Positions 8,419-16,236 of a DNA stretch of 52,607 bases are shown in pieces (position 1 is the first letter of the stretch; each line of letters begins with the position of its first letter). A program made the translations under genes and the position numbers. A model generated the notes under the pieces. That model was not told where the DNA came from. It saw only the letters and a program-made list of their open reading frames with translations, and ran no database searches. Location: NCBI GenBank assembly GCA_003142575.1, contig PLMS01000152.1:1-52607 (forward strand), written 5' to 3'. Source of the stretch: Ignavibacteriota bacterium. GTDB lineage: Bacteria; Bacteroidota; Ignavibacteria; UBA10030.

Positions 8419-11082
8419 TTATTCGAGCACTTCTTCGGCGAGTTCATCAACTTCCTCCTCTTCCCCATAAACATCTTGTTCGGGCGTAGATGGAGTGCCT
8501 TCGATGCTCGGTGAAACTTTGCGATAAACTTTCATCGGATTAAGTTTTTTACCATTCACTGTCAGTAAATCATCTAATTTAATTCCGAAGAGCTTTTCGT
8601 TCTCCGTCAGATATGGCAAAATCAATTCCCAATCTTTTTCCGTAAAAGGGGAAAATATGCAGCCGTTTAACTGTTCTGAAATTAATTGCCGTTTAGGATC
8701 CCTTATAAAAGCAGCGCCTCCTGATGCAAGAGAAAAAAGGTTGCTTCCCGGATATGGTTCCGGCAGAGGCACGACCTGACCTTCTTCATTGAACTTCATA
8801 CCGTTGAGGATCACAAAGCCGCCTTTATTATGTGGGTCGCCCGCCATAAATGATTCGCCGAGAAAATCGAGGCTTGTGCCGTTGATGACAATCCTGGGCC
8901 TTCCGACAGAATTAATCATTGGCCGTCCGGCGGCGTTCCCTTTTACAAATATGGACCCTCCCTTCGCGCCGTACAAAAATGTCTGGCCGACATCACCGTG
9001 AATAACTAATTTCCCTTGTTTTATTATCTGTCCTAACTGGTCCTGGGCGTTGCCATGAACGGTTATAGTCATTCCATCGATACCGGAGCCAAGATAATCA
9101 CCGGAACTGCCGTAAATGTCGATTGTCAGGTCATGGGTTTCGGGTCCGAAACCGCATCCGACATAACGCTGGCCTGCGCAATGAAAGAGGATAAAATTTT
9201 TCCAGCCTAATTTATACGCTCTGACAAGAAACATTGCATCGCATTCATTGCCTTCCGGTGGAAAATTTTTCGAATTTACCACCAGTGTTTTTTCTTTGTC
9301 TTTGGGTCCACGCAACTCGCTTCTTGCTTCAAAATCGATTAGGCGATACTCGGACAATTCGTCGTTTTCAGGACGCAACCTTGGAATATTTATGAATAAT
9401 GAATTCAGTTCAGTCCGAATTATTTGAAGAATATGCGACCGTCTTTTAGTGCCTGTCGAGTACTGCCTGTCATTTAATAAAGTCAGAGTATCGATTGCAT
9501 ATGATGTATATTTATCGTCTTTGCCGATATCTCTCGTTGCCCGGCATGCAATACGTATATCATCGAATGACCATTGCGGAATGTTGTCCCTGATAAATTC
9601 AAAAATATATTTTCCGGCAACGGCATATTCGTTAATTATTTTTTCGATTTGCTCTTTATTCTTTGTGTCCGGAATTTCTTTCCTAAAATCGCAGCTTTCA
9701 GTTTTTTCAGTTATAACAACCGGAGTGCCAAATTTATCTTTACACTCAAGCCTGTATTTGCCTTTATTATCCGGAATAATATCGAACATGAAAGCTCCGC
9801 CATCGGAATAGCTCCCGCCGCGGGCATTCCAGTATTTATCTGCAATCGGACAAATTCGTTTATCATCCTTTGCGAGACTCTCAAGTGTCGCATCAATAGC
9901 CTGTTTTTCGGAGCCGATAATTCCAACCTGAACTTCGCCGTCAACAAAAGCAAAGACCTGCGGTCTCAGCATGGCTGTATCTGTGATGCCCAACAATTGG
10001 AATTTGCGGTTCTCAATAAGATTGCGCGCGATGATAAAGAACCAGGGTCCGTCCGGAGAACCATGCATATGTGTCGATTGAATTGCCCGGTAGATTTCTT
10101 GTTTTTCATTCGGCAGGCGGTCAAAGTCAAGTTCTGTCGTCGGTGCGAATGCCTCTATTATATATTCTACCGGGTATTTGTATATTCTAGACAATAAATC
10201 GAACATCTGCGCCGATACTTCGGTATCGGTTATAAACTGTGGATATATATTGCGCTGTTTTAAGTATTCCGTTACCGAATGGTAATTTGCAAAATCGCCG
10301 TTGTGTACCAATGCCATATTCATCGCAGTAAACGGATGGGCACCACCCGGATGCCAGACCCGGCCCCTTGTCGGATACCGTTGATGTGCAATCCAGACAT
10401 GAGCACAAAGATCGTCAATCTTATAATATTGAGTTACAGCTTCAGCATAACCGACAACTTTCAGGATCATAATATTACGGCCCTGCGACATTACAAAAGC
10501 CGTCTGCTTTTTCGCAGAGACATAAAATTCATGGTTGAGTTTGAAGCTGTTTTGGTTTATAAACTCATCTTCAACATCTCGCCGGTCAAGGTTTGCAAAA
10601 GTGTTTTCAGATATAAATTTACTTAAAGCGCTATCTTTAACACGTACGAAATATCGGTACACATCAGGCGGCTTGACTTCAAGCCCGGGAACACTTTTCC
10701 AATCATCGACCGTATCGAGCTTTGTGGATTTTTTTATATCGAACACAGGATCGACATATATTTTTTCAACATCGGGACGAGCGGAAGGATCAAGATATGC
10801 AATATGGAGCATATAATAATCGTCGAGCACCTCCCTTGATACGCCTAATTGCTCGGGAATAAAACCAACCGCTGCTATTCCGCCGCCTTTGCCGTTGCCG
10901 CGGTTATGCATCAATCTTGAAGGTTCATGAATATGCTTCCCCGGAACCGGCTCGGTGCAGCAAAATCCTACAACACCGCACCCGCCTTCAGCTTCCATTG
11001 CGCTCGATTTATCAGGCAGTTGAAGCGTCTTATTGAGATTTCTTTTCGATTTAAGAATATTTTTTATATTGTAGGAATTCAT
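8419..11082 (-). CDS. Glutamate-synthase-like subunit: class II amidotransferase plus GXGXG domain
   Basis: This 887-residue protein has an N-terminal class II glutamine amidotransferase domain. The nucleophile is probably Cys35 in GGCGVVGF, followed by HNRGNGKGGG near residue 59 and the glutamine-site region HQRYPTRG...HPF...LVHNGD at about 233-263. The 34 residues before Cys35 resemble in length the propeptide of bacterial GltB, which must be cleaved to free Cys1. A middle region follows, then a GXGXG beta-helix at about 635-760 (repeated G-x2-G-x3-G turns). Archaeal-type split glutamate synthases usually encode these as separate proteins (GlxB and GlxC types); here they are one chain. The FMN partner is the next gene upstream, 16 bases away. 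Expected chemistry is release of NH3 from glutamine; the final acceptor is unknown. The C-terminus is very acidic. Confidence 0.85.
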   Translation of the reverse strand: MNSYNIKNILKSKRNLNKTLQLPDKSSAMEAEGGCGVVGFCCTEPVPGKHIHEPSRLMHNRGNGKGGGIAAVGFIPEQLGVSREVLDDYYMLHIAYLDPSARPDVEKIYVDPVFDIKKSTKLDTVDDWKSVPGLEVKPPDVYRYFVRVKDSALSKFISENTFANLDRRDVEDEFINQNSFKLNHEFYVSAKKQTAFVMSQGRNIMILKVVGYAEAVTQYYKIDDLCAHVWIAHQRYPTRGRVWHPGGAHPFTAMNMALVHNGDFANYHSVTEYLKQRNIYPQFITDTEVSAQMFDLLSRIYKYPVEYIIEAFAPTTELDFDRLPNEKQEIYRAIQSTHMHGSPDGPWFFIIARNLIENRKFQLLGITDTAMLRPQVFAFVDGEVQVGIIGSEKQAIDATLESLAKDDKRICPIADKYWNARGGSYSDGGAFMFDIIPDNKGKYRLECKDKFGTPVVITEKTESCDFRKEIPDTKNKEQIEKIINEYAVAGKYIFEFIRDNIPQWSFDDIRIACRATRDIGKDDKYTSYAIDTLTLLNDRQYSTGTKRRSHILQIIRTELNSLFINIPRLRPENDELSEYRLIDFEARSELRGPKDKEKTLVVNSKNFPPEGNECDAMFLVRAYKLGWKNFILFHCAGQRYVGCGFGPETHDLTIDIYGSSGDYLGSGIDGMTITVHGNAQDQLGQIIKQGKLVIHGDVGQTFLYGAKGGSIFVKGNAAGRPMINSVGRPRIVINGTSLDFLGESFMAGDPHNKGGFVILNGMKFNEEGQVVPLPEPYPGSNLFSLASGGAAFIRDPKRQLISEQLNGCIFSPFTEKDWELILPYLTENEKLFGIKLDDLLTVNGKKLNPMKVYRKVSPSIEGTPSTPEQDVYGEEEEVDELAEEVLE

Positions 11083-11098
11083 AAATTCAAGATGGATA

Positions 11099-12670
11099 TT
11101 AATTTTGCTTCTTCGAGATATCCAGATGTATTAATAAGTCCGTTCTTCCGCGTAATTCTTTAATGGTTTTCAATTCGAGGCGTCTTAATATGTCTTTTAA
11201 TCCGATTGACCAGGCGTTGTAAAGATTAATGATCCGCTGTGTTCCCCATTCAATTGTAACTTGGGAGGCAAGTTCCGGATTTGTTGTCGCAATGCCTCTA
11301 GGGCAGCCTTTGCCGCTTTCGCATCTGCTGCATCTTAGGCAGCAAAGTGCCACCAATTCTGCAGTTCCAACAACAACTCCGTCAGCCCCGAGGCAAATCG
11401 CTTTTGCGATATCATAATAATTGCGTATACCGCCGCTTGCTATCAATACAACAGCGTCGCGTACACCTTCCGCTGAAAGGAAATTATGAACCTTCGGGAT
11501 CGCATAATCAATAGGCATTGCAATATTCTTCTTGGCTATATCAGGGGCAGCGCCTGTGCCTCCATACCCCCCGTCTATATGTATTATGTGTGTGCCTGCA
11601 TAATAACTTCCGACGGCAACCATATCGACATCGGTTGGAGTAGAAACCTTTGTAGAAATTAAAGCCCTCGGATTTATATGTTTTATCCAATCGATGTGTT
11701 TCATATGGTCTTCGATCGAATAGACGCTGTGAAAGGGGAACGGAGAGAACAATGGAATTCCCTGAACAGCTTCACGCATTTTTGCAACCGCAGGAGTGTT
11801 CTTCGTGCCCAACAAGTGGCCGCCTAAACCAGGTTTCGCGCCTTGGGCATATTTGAATTCGACGATAGGAACTCTTTGTATTGTTTCTTCTCTCACTCCG
11901 AAAAGTCCAGTAGCAACTTGTGTTATCATATGGTCGTCATACGGTCTCAGGCGTTCCATGTAACCGCCCTCGCCGGTGCAGGAAAAAGTATTCCATGCCG
12001 TTGCTGCCCGGACCTTCGCCAACTGTGTAACATTGCTTATGGAACCGAATGACATCCCTCCGCCGTACCAGGGCACGTCAATTTTTATCTTCGGCCTGCC
12101 GTCGTTTCTTCTATTCAGCTCAAGACTTATATCAATTTCATCGGAGTCGACTTTTGCAGGTTTGTCGGGAAACACAATTCGAATTCTATCGAATCCTCCG
12201 CCGGAGTCGCCGGTCTCATATACAAAATCGGAATCCTCAGGAAGAATTTCTCCGGTTTCAGCCATTCTCCATGTCGCAAGAATCATGTCCGACGTCCATC
12301 TGAAATCTCCCATAACTTCCATCATCGGATTTTTTATCAATCTTAAAGCACCGTTAGGACATTTTGCGACACAAAAATTTTCAGTTTTCTCGCAAACGAA
12401 CCCGTTGCATGTATAGCTTAATGAAGTAGCAAATAACTTATACCCTTTTTTCAGGACATGAACGCCCTTTGTACATGTCTTAACGCATGTACCGCACATT
12501 ATGCATTTCTCTTCATCGCGATAGATGAGATATTTTGCGATTTCATTGCGGTACCTCGAAGGAGCCGGTTTTATATTTTTTTCGACCTCGACCTGCGGAA
12601 CACGGGTTTTAAAAGTGTTACAGGGGAGTATCTCTTCCAGGTTAATTTTATTTTCTAAAGATCGGCCCAT
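11099..12670 (-). CDS. Glutamate-synthase-like FMN subunit with ferredoxin domain
   Basis: This is about 523 residues from MGRSLENK. A ferredoxin region sits near residues 55-105 (CIMCGTCVKTC, then a second, irregular set ending CVAKCPNG). The FMN-binding glutamate-synthase barrel follows, with YAQGAKPGLGG near 275, SIEDH near 320, GGYGGTGAAP near 355 and the 3Fe-4S-type cysteine loop CLRCSRCESGKGC near 447. Bona fide GltB enzymes have SPPPHHD before the SIED motif; here it is SPFPFHS, so the 2-oxoglutarate/iminoglutarate site may be changed. The start at 12670 is chosen because it begins after the paralogue's stop region with only a 23-base overlap. This is probably the catalytic FMN partner of the amidotransferase protein. 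Glutamate as product is uncertain. Confidence 0.85.
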   Translation of the reverse strand: MGRSLENKINLEEILPCNTFKTRVPQVEVEKNIKPAPSRYRNEIAKYLIYRDEEKCIMCGTCVKTCTKGVHVLKKGYKLFATSLSYTCNGFVCEKTENFCVAKCPNGALRLIKNPMMEVMGDFRWTSDMILATWRMAETGEILPEDSDFVYETGDSGGGFDRIRIVFPDKPAKVDSDEIDISLELNRRNDGRPKIKIDVPWYGGGMSFGSISNVTQLAKVRAATAWNTFSCTGEGGYMERLRPYDDHMITQVATGLFGVREETIQRVPIVEFKYAQGAKPGLGGHLLGTKNTPAVAKMREAVQGIPLFSPFPFHSVYSIEDHMKHIDWIKHINPRALISTKVSTPTDVDMVAVGSYYAGTHIIHIDGGYGGTGAAPDIAKKNIAMPIDYAIPKVHNFLSAEGVRDAVVLIASGGIRNYYDIAKAICLGADGVVVGTAELVALCCLRCSRCESGKGCPRGIATTNPELASQVTIEWGTQRIINLYNAWSIGLKDILRRLELKTIKELRGRTDLLIHLDISKKQN

Positions 12671-14048
12671 AAATTTCTTCTTCAATTTCGTCTTTAAACA
12701 TTGCGCGCCCAACATCGCCGCGAAGTCTGCGCACTTCCCGCATTCCCATTGCTCCCATAAGTTCTACTAATTGCCAATGCCATGCGCCTATTAAATTGGT
12801 CATGCGTCCGCCCCCGTATTGCAAATCGATTTCTGTTTCTAATTTTGCCGGACAGTAATCGCCGGGCCTGCAGCTTTCACACAGGCGGCACTCGATTGCA
12901 ATCAACAGCGGCAGATTCATTGAAACAAGATCGGCGCCGCATATAATAGCTTTAGCGACATGTTCGGATAAACCGATTCCACCTCCGGCAATGAGAGTTA
13001 TTTCATCCCTCTTTTCATTTTTTATCAAGCATTCATGAACTTCTCGAATAATTTCCTTCATGAACCGGGGATTTTTTGCGTTAATTTCATTGCCGTTAAG
13101 ATCGGCAACCAGATGAATGGCTTCAATGTCGATTCTTGACAATTCATCGACACGCTTTACGACTTTTTCATCCATGAATATCCGCACGGCAATAATTATT
13201 CCGGGATGATTTTTCTTTATCGATGCGATTTGTTGCTCGATATTTTTATTGTCCGGAATTTCCACCAGCCTTGTTTTATCGAGAATTTCTTTTGGTATCT
13301 GAGGCCCATCCGGACTTAAAAAGAAGGCAATATTTTTCAGGTATTGCTCTATGTTATGCAGCTTTATCGATTTCCATTTCTTTGAGTCGATAATAGCGAT
13401 AAGGCCTGTTTGCTTTGCTGTCTCAATAATGCAAGGCTCGAGAACGGGAAGCGTATGTTTTTCGGAAGACATGTCAAAAATAACAGGGAAAGGAATAGAA
13501 ATAAGAGGAGGAAGGACTGTCTCTAATTTATTGTTTTGAAAATTCAGGAAGGAAGGTTTCTTGCCTATATCAACGGATGTGCTGATATACTCTCTTCCGT
13601 GAATGCCGTCGCGTGTAGGGCGGACAATTTCGGACATATCGGTCCACATCGAATCAAAACCAGGACCCGAAAATTTTCCCCTATATCCTGCACCTGACAC
13701 CGGTACTTTTCCCGTTTCTGCTTCTAACCAGGTAGTACTTAAAATTTGTGGTGTCCAATATTCATTGCCGAGTTTTTGATATTCGGAATTTAAGGCCAGC
13801 GTCAATAAATTCTTCGTACAATTCTGGACACATGAGAAACATCCCATGCATTCATAATAGAGTGTATGGACTTCGTCCAAATCTCTGATGAATGTGTTTT
13901 CTTCCCGGTACTTGTCATAGACGCAAGCCTTCTTTACACAGTTATGACATCGTGCACAGTCTTCGCGCCAGTCCACAATTCCGCATTTCCCTATGCGGGG
14001 AAGTCTGGGCAGAACATGGCTCGTTTTGATATGATATTTTTCAGGCAT
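12648..14048 (-). CDS. Degenerate glutamate-synthase-like FMN-domain paralogue with Fe-S domain
   Basis: This 466-residue paralogue of the following gene has N-terminal cysteine motifs CARCHNCVKKAC and CMGCFSCVQNC (about residues 32-80) and a shortened barrel. The C-terminal FMN-phosphate-type loop LIAGGGIGLSEHVAKAI (about 350-366) and the cysteine loop CRLCESCRPGDYC (about 386) survive. The QGAKPG and GGTGA active-site motifs of the family are absent. It may therefore bind FMN and Fe-S for electron transfer or act as a structural partner rather than a catalyst. It follows metF by 10 bases and overlaps the catalytic-looking paralogue by 23 bases, so the two are likely made in equal amounts. 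Function unknown. Confidence 0.78.
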   Translation of the reverse strand: MPEKYHIKTSHVLPRLPRIGKCGIVDWREDCARCHNCVKKACVYDKYREENTFIRDLDEVHTLYYECMGCFSCVQNCTKNLLTLALNSEYQKLGNEYWTPQILSTTWLEAETGKVPVSGAGYRGKFSGPGFDSMWTDMSEIVRPTRDGIHGREYISTSVDIGKKPSFLNFQNNKLETVLPPLISIPFPVIFDMSSEKHTLPVLEPCIIETAKQTGLIAIIDSKKWKSIKLHNIEQYLKNIAFFLSPDGPQIPKEILDKTRLVEIPDNKNIEQQIASIKKNHPGIIIAVRIFMDEKVVKRVDELSRIDIEAIHLVADLNGNEINAKNPRFMKEIIREVHECLIKNEKRDEITLIAGGGIGLSEHVAKAIICGADLVSMNLPLLIAIECRLCESCRPGDYCPAKLETEIDLQYGGGRMTNLIGAWHWQLVELMGAMGMREVRRLRGDVGRAMFKDEIEEEIYGPIFRK

Positions 14049-14058
14049 ACGTAACTAT

Positions 14059-14949
14059 CTATAATCCGGCTTGAGAAATAATTTCATTTATAATGTCTTC
14101 TTTTCCGCCCGATATGATATGGATGCCGCTCAACCCTTTCATTTCCTTTATTTTATTGATCGTTTCAACACAGATTGCGATGCCTCTTTTCTTTTGTTCG
14201 GCGGGACCGCCGGCATCTTTCATACTATGTATATGCGACTCGGGTATATAAAAATCGGTGTGTTTTTTCAGGAGACTGATCGCTTCGTCATAACTTTCAA
14301 GCGGATAAATTCCTGCAATAAATGCGGCCTTCTCAGTCAGACCTTCCTGATATGCCGCGTTTAACCATTCATGAAAATCGGTAGTATTGAAGACGCCCTG
14401 TGTCTGTATGAACTTTGCCCCGGCCCTAATTTTTTTGGCCAATCGCATAATGTTAAGTTCAAGGGGCCTTACATAGGGATTTGCGACCGCACCGACAAGC
14501 ATAGAAAACTTGCCGCCGATTTTTGAGCCGTTGAGAAGGACCCCTTCATTGTTCATCCTTGTTACAATGTCTATCAGTTGAATGGAGTCGACATCGTATA
14601 CATTTGCCGATTGCGGCATTTCCGATAGGCTTTGATGGTATCCTGAAAGGCATAAAATATTTTTAATACCCAATGATGCGGCGCCTAATATATCGGATTG
14701 AAGAGCGATCCTGTTGCGGTCACGGGTAACAATTTGGTATACCGGCTCGATTCCTGCTTGTTTTAATTTTACCGCCGATGCCAATCCTGATATAATAGGG
14801 CCATACGGATTGTCTGCTACATTCACCGCCAGAACACCTGAAATTTGTGATTTATTGACAGGATCGGAATCAATATTAGTGCCGGCAAGATATTCGGCAG
14901 TAATAATGAAATCCCCTTCTTCAATTTTTTTTGCTAGTAAGCTGTTCAT
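14059..14949 (-). CDS. metF: 5,10-methylenetetrahydrofolate reductase
   Basis: This is a 296-residue FAD enzyme interconverting methylene-THF and methyl-THF, the usual length for the MetF family. Glu19 in TAEYLAG aligns with the catalytic Glu of E. coli MetF, and the folate/flavin motif TRDRNR is present near residue 75. Where E. coli has RGD next to the flavin, this protein has SGY (102-104, in CLSGYHQS), so the flavin-tuning Asp is not obvious. The C-terminal half keeps the barrel motifs GAKFIQTQGVF and AGIYPL. It sits second in an operon with mvhD, metV and hdrABC, as in acetogens with the multi-subunit reductase. A purely biosynthetic (methionine) role is possible but does not explain the partners. 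Confidence 0.92.
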   Translation of the reverse strand: MNSLLAKKIEEGDFIITAEYLAGTNIDSDPVNKSQISGVLAVNVADNPYGPIISGLASAVKLKQAGIEPVYQIVTRDRNRIALQSDILGAASLGIKNILCLSGYHQSLSEMPQSANVYDVDSIQLIDIVTRMNNEGVLLNGSKIGGKFSMLVGAVANPYVRPLELNIMRLAKKIRAGAKFIQTQGVFNTTDFHEWLNAAYQEGLTEKAAFIAGIYPLESYDEAISLLKKHTDFYIPESHIHSMKDAGGPAEQKKRGIAICVETINKIKEMKGLSGIHIISGGKEDIINEIISQAGL

Positions 14950-14958
14950 TGTATGGTC

Positions 14959-15372
14959 TTAGAATGTTTCTGTTACTTTTTCCTGTTCGTTTATTATTTG
15001 CCGGATGCAACTTGATAATTCATTTATAATATTTTCGGTTTTATTTTTATTATCGATTTGAATAAACGAGACGCAATCGCTTCCCATGCCTGTTTCGTTT
15101 AAAAGGTCGTTTATGGCGTCTATTCGTTTACGTGCGCGGAGGTTGCCTTGAAGAAACTTGCATTCACCCGTCATACAGCCGGCAAGTATCACGGTGTCGG
15201 ATCCCGTCTCGATAGATTTTAAAATATATTCAGTGGCGATTTTCCCGGAACATGGCACACTGATGGTATTTAATTCAAATTCACCCAATTGCGAACTTAT
15301 TTGATTTATTTCTTCGGGGGAAATTGAGTTTGAACAATGAAAGAGAGAAATTTTGATTGATGGATTTTTCAT
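14959..15372 (-). CDS. Divergent MvhD/FlpD-like protein with missing cluster ligand
   Basis: This 137-residue protein opens the operon, 9 bases before metF. The family fold is recognisable from VPCSGKIATEYI (C41) and AGCMTGECKFLQGN (C66, C71). The N-terminal C-x2-C of canonical members is reduced to CSNS (only C13 remains) and the ADLAG helix is lost. With four cysteines left it could still hold a [2Fe-2S] cluster in altered geometry, or it may be a structural adaptor between MetF and the rest. The ATG has no Shine-Dalgarno; the upstream sequence is AT-rich. Family membership is fairly sure, cluster binding is not. Confidence 0.75.
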   Translation of the reverse strand: MKNPSIKISLFHCSNSISPEEINQISSQLGEFELNTISVPCSGKIATEYILKSIETGSDTVILAGCMTGECKFLQGNLRARKRIDAINDLLNETGMGSDCVSFIQIDNKNKTENIINELSSCIRQIINEQEKVTETF

Positions 15373-15938
15373 TTTAAATAATAGTATTGACCGACTACAT
15401 TTTGTGCTTAAATAATCCCATTGGAAACAATTACTTTACCAGTCATCCACTCATCGTCTTTATGATCACTCGTTTGTCTTACCTGTGACCGTATTTGTTT
15501 TTGAGATTCTACGATTCGCTCGCTCGTATTCACATACTACGGCACTTGATGCTGCTCAATTTTTACAAATTGGGGTCACCAATTAGGATTTCTAAAGAAG
15601 GGAACTTGACACTCGGTCGGTGTTCCGTCTATCAATCCCTTAAAACGATCGATGAGGTTTTACTTATCTATCGCTTGCACAAAGAATTAATTAATGAGCT
15701 TCACTTCTTTATTAATAATTAAGGTTTATTCAAATAAGTTGCAAGTATAAAATTAAAAAAGATTAAAATTTAATAAATGAGGAGCATATTTCTTTACATA
15801 ATAGAGATGGTCAATTTAAAACCACTCGTGATTTACTTTTTTCAAAGGGAATATCAAGATAAAAGTTACATCCAATTGCGTGTAGATCTTCGAGCTGTTT
15901 AGACAATATTTTTGGAACTCGACAACATGCAGGCTGTT

Positions 15939-16121
15939 TTATTCATTTCTAAACCGAATTTCAATGTGATTCCCTTTCTCTCGTAAGAGACTGCAGCAAT
16001 CGAACCTCGACGTACGGAACATGTTGTTCGCTTTCAGGACAAGCGAATCATTCAGAGTCGCTTCTGCAATGTGATGAATAAACATACTCGCCATACAGGT
16101 AAATAGAAGAAAGTGTTTCAT
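15939..16121 (-). CDS. Possible small secreted protein or remnant
   Basis: This 60-codon frame begins MKHFLLFTCMASMFIHHIAEA, which looks like a weak signal peptide, and is preceded by CGGAGAGTT directly before the ATG. The rest (about 40 residues) has two adjacent cysteines and no family I recognise. It could be a real small exported protein, or the truncated start of a larger decayed gene. It stands apart from its neighbours in an otherwise empty stretch. Confidence 0.3.
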   Translation of the reverse strand: MKHFLLFTCMASMFIHHIAEATLNDSLVLKANNMFRTSRFDCCSLLREKGNHIEIRFRNE

Positions 16122-16144
16122 AACTCTCCGAGAATGATATGTAT

Positions 16145-16186
16145 TTCATGAATTTACGGAACGCACATGAAATGCGAGTTCATGAA
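16145..16186. repeat. Paired palindromic octamers TTCATGAA
   Basis: TTCATGAA occurs at 16145-16152 and again at 16179-16186, 34 bases start to start, with a related ACATGAAATG between. Each copy is its own reverse complement. They lie about 50-90 bases ahead of the glycosyltransferase start and just beyond the start of the small minus-strand frame. A dimeric regulator site is possible; chance in AT-rich DNA is also possible. Confidence 0.3.
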
Positions 16187-16236
16187 TGTTCGGTGTTTTA
16201 TTCTGCGTAGAACAGTTTTGCATTTCTTTTAATTGA

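Larger units (their letters stand above)
15373..16236. other. Intergenic stretch upstream of the metF operon
   Basis: This is about 860 AT-rich bases. It must contain the promoter of the minus-strand operon, probably just left of 15500, but I could not pick a convincing -35/-10 pair. Plus-strand frames around 15495-15722 carry no known motifs. A 60-codon minus-strand frame at 15939-16121 has a good ribosome-binding site and is listed separately. A palindromic octamer occurs twice near 16145-16186. No tRNA or IS remnant was recognised. Confidence 0.5.

Noticed and set aside
8419-14048. Calling the three Glt-like proteins a plain glutamate synthase (gltB)
   Set aside because: The split and fused domain order, ferredoxin domains, changed SPPPHHD motif and metF/hdr context make ordinary glutamate synthesis unlikely to be the main role; the family name alone would mislead.
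15495-15722. 75-codon plus-strand frame in the gap upstream of the metF operon
   Set aside because: No recognisable domain and no ribosome-binding site; I looked for a transposase remnant on both strands and found none.
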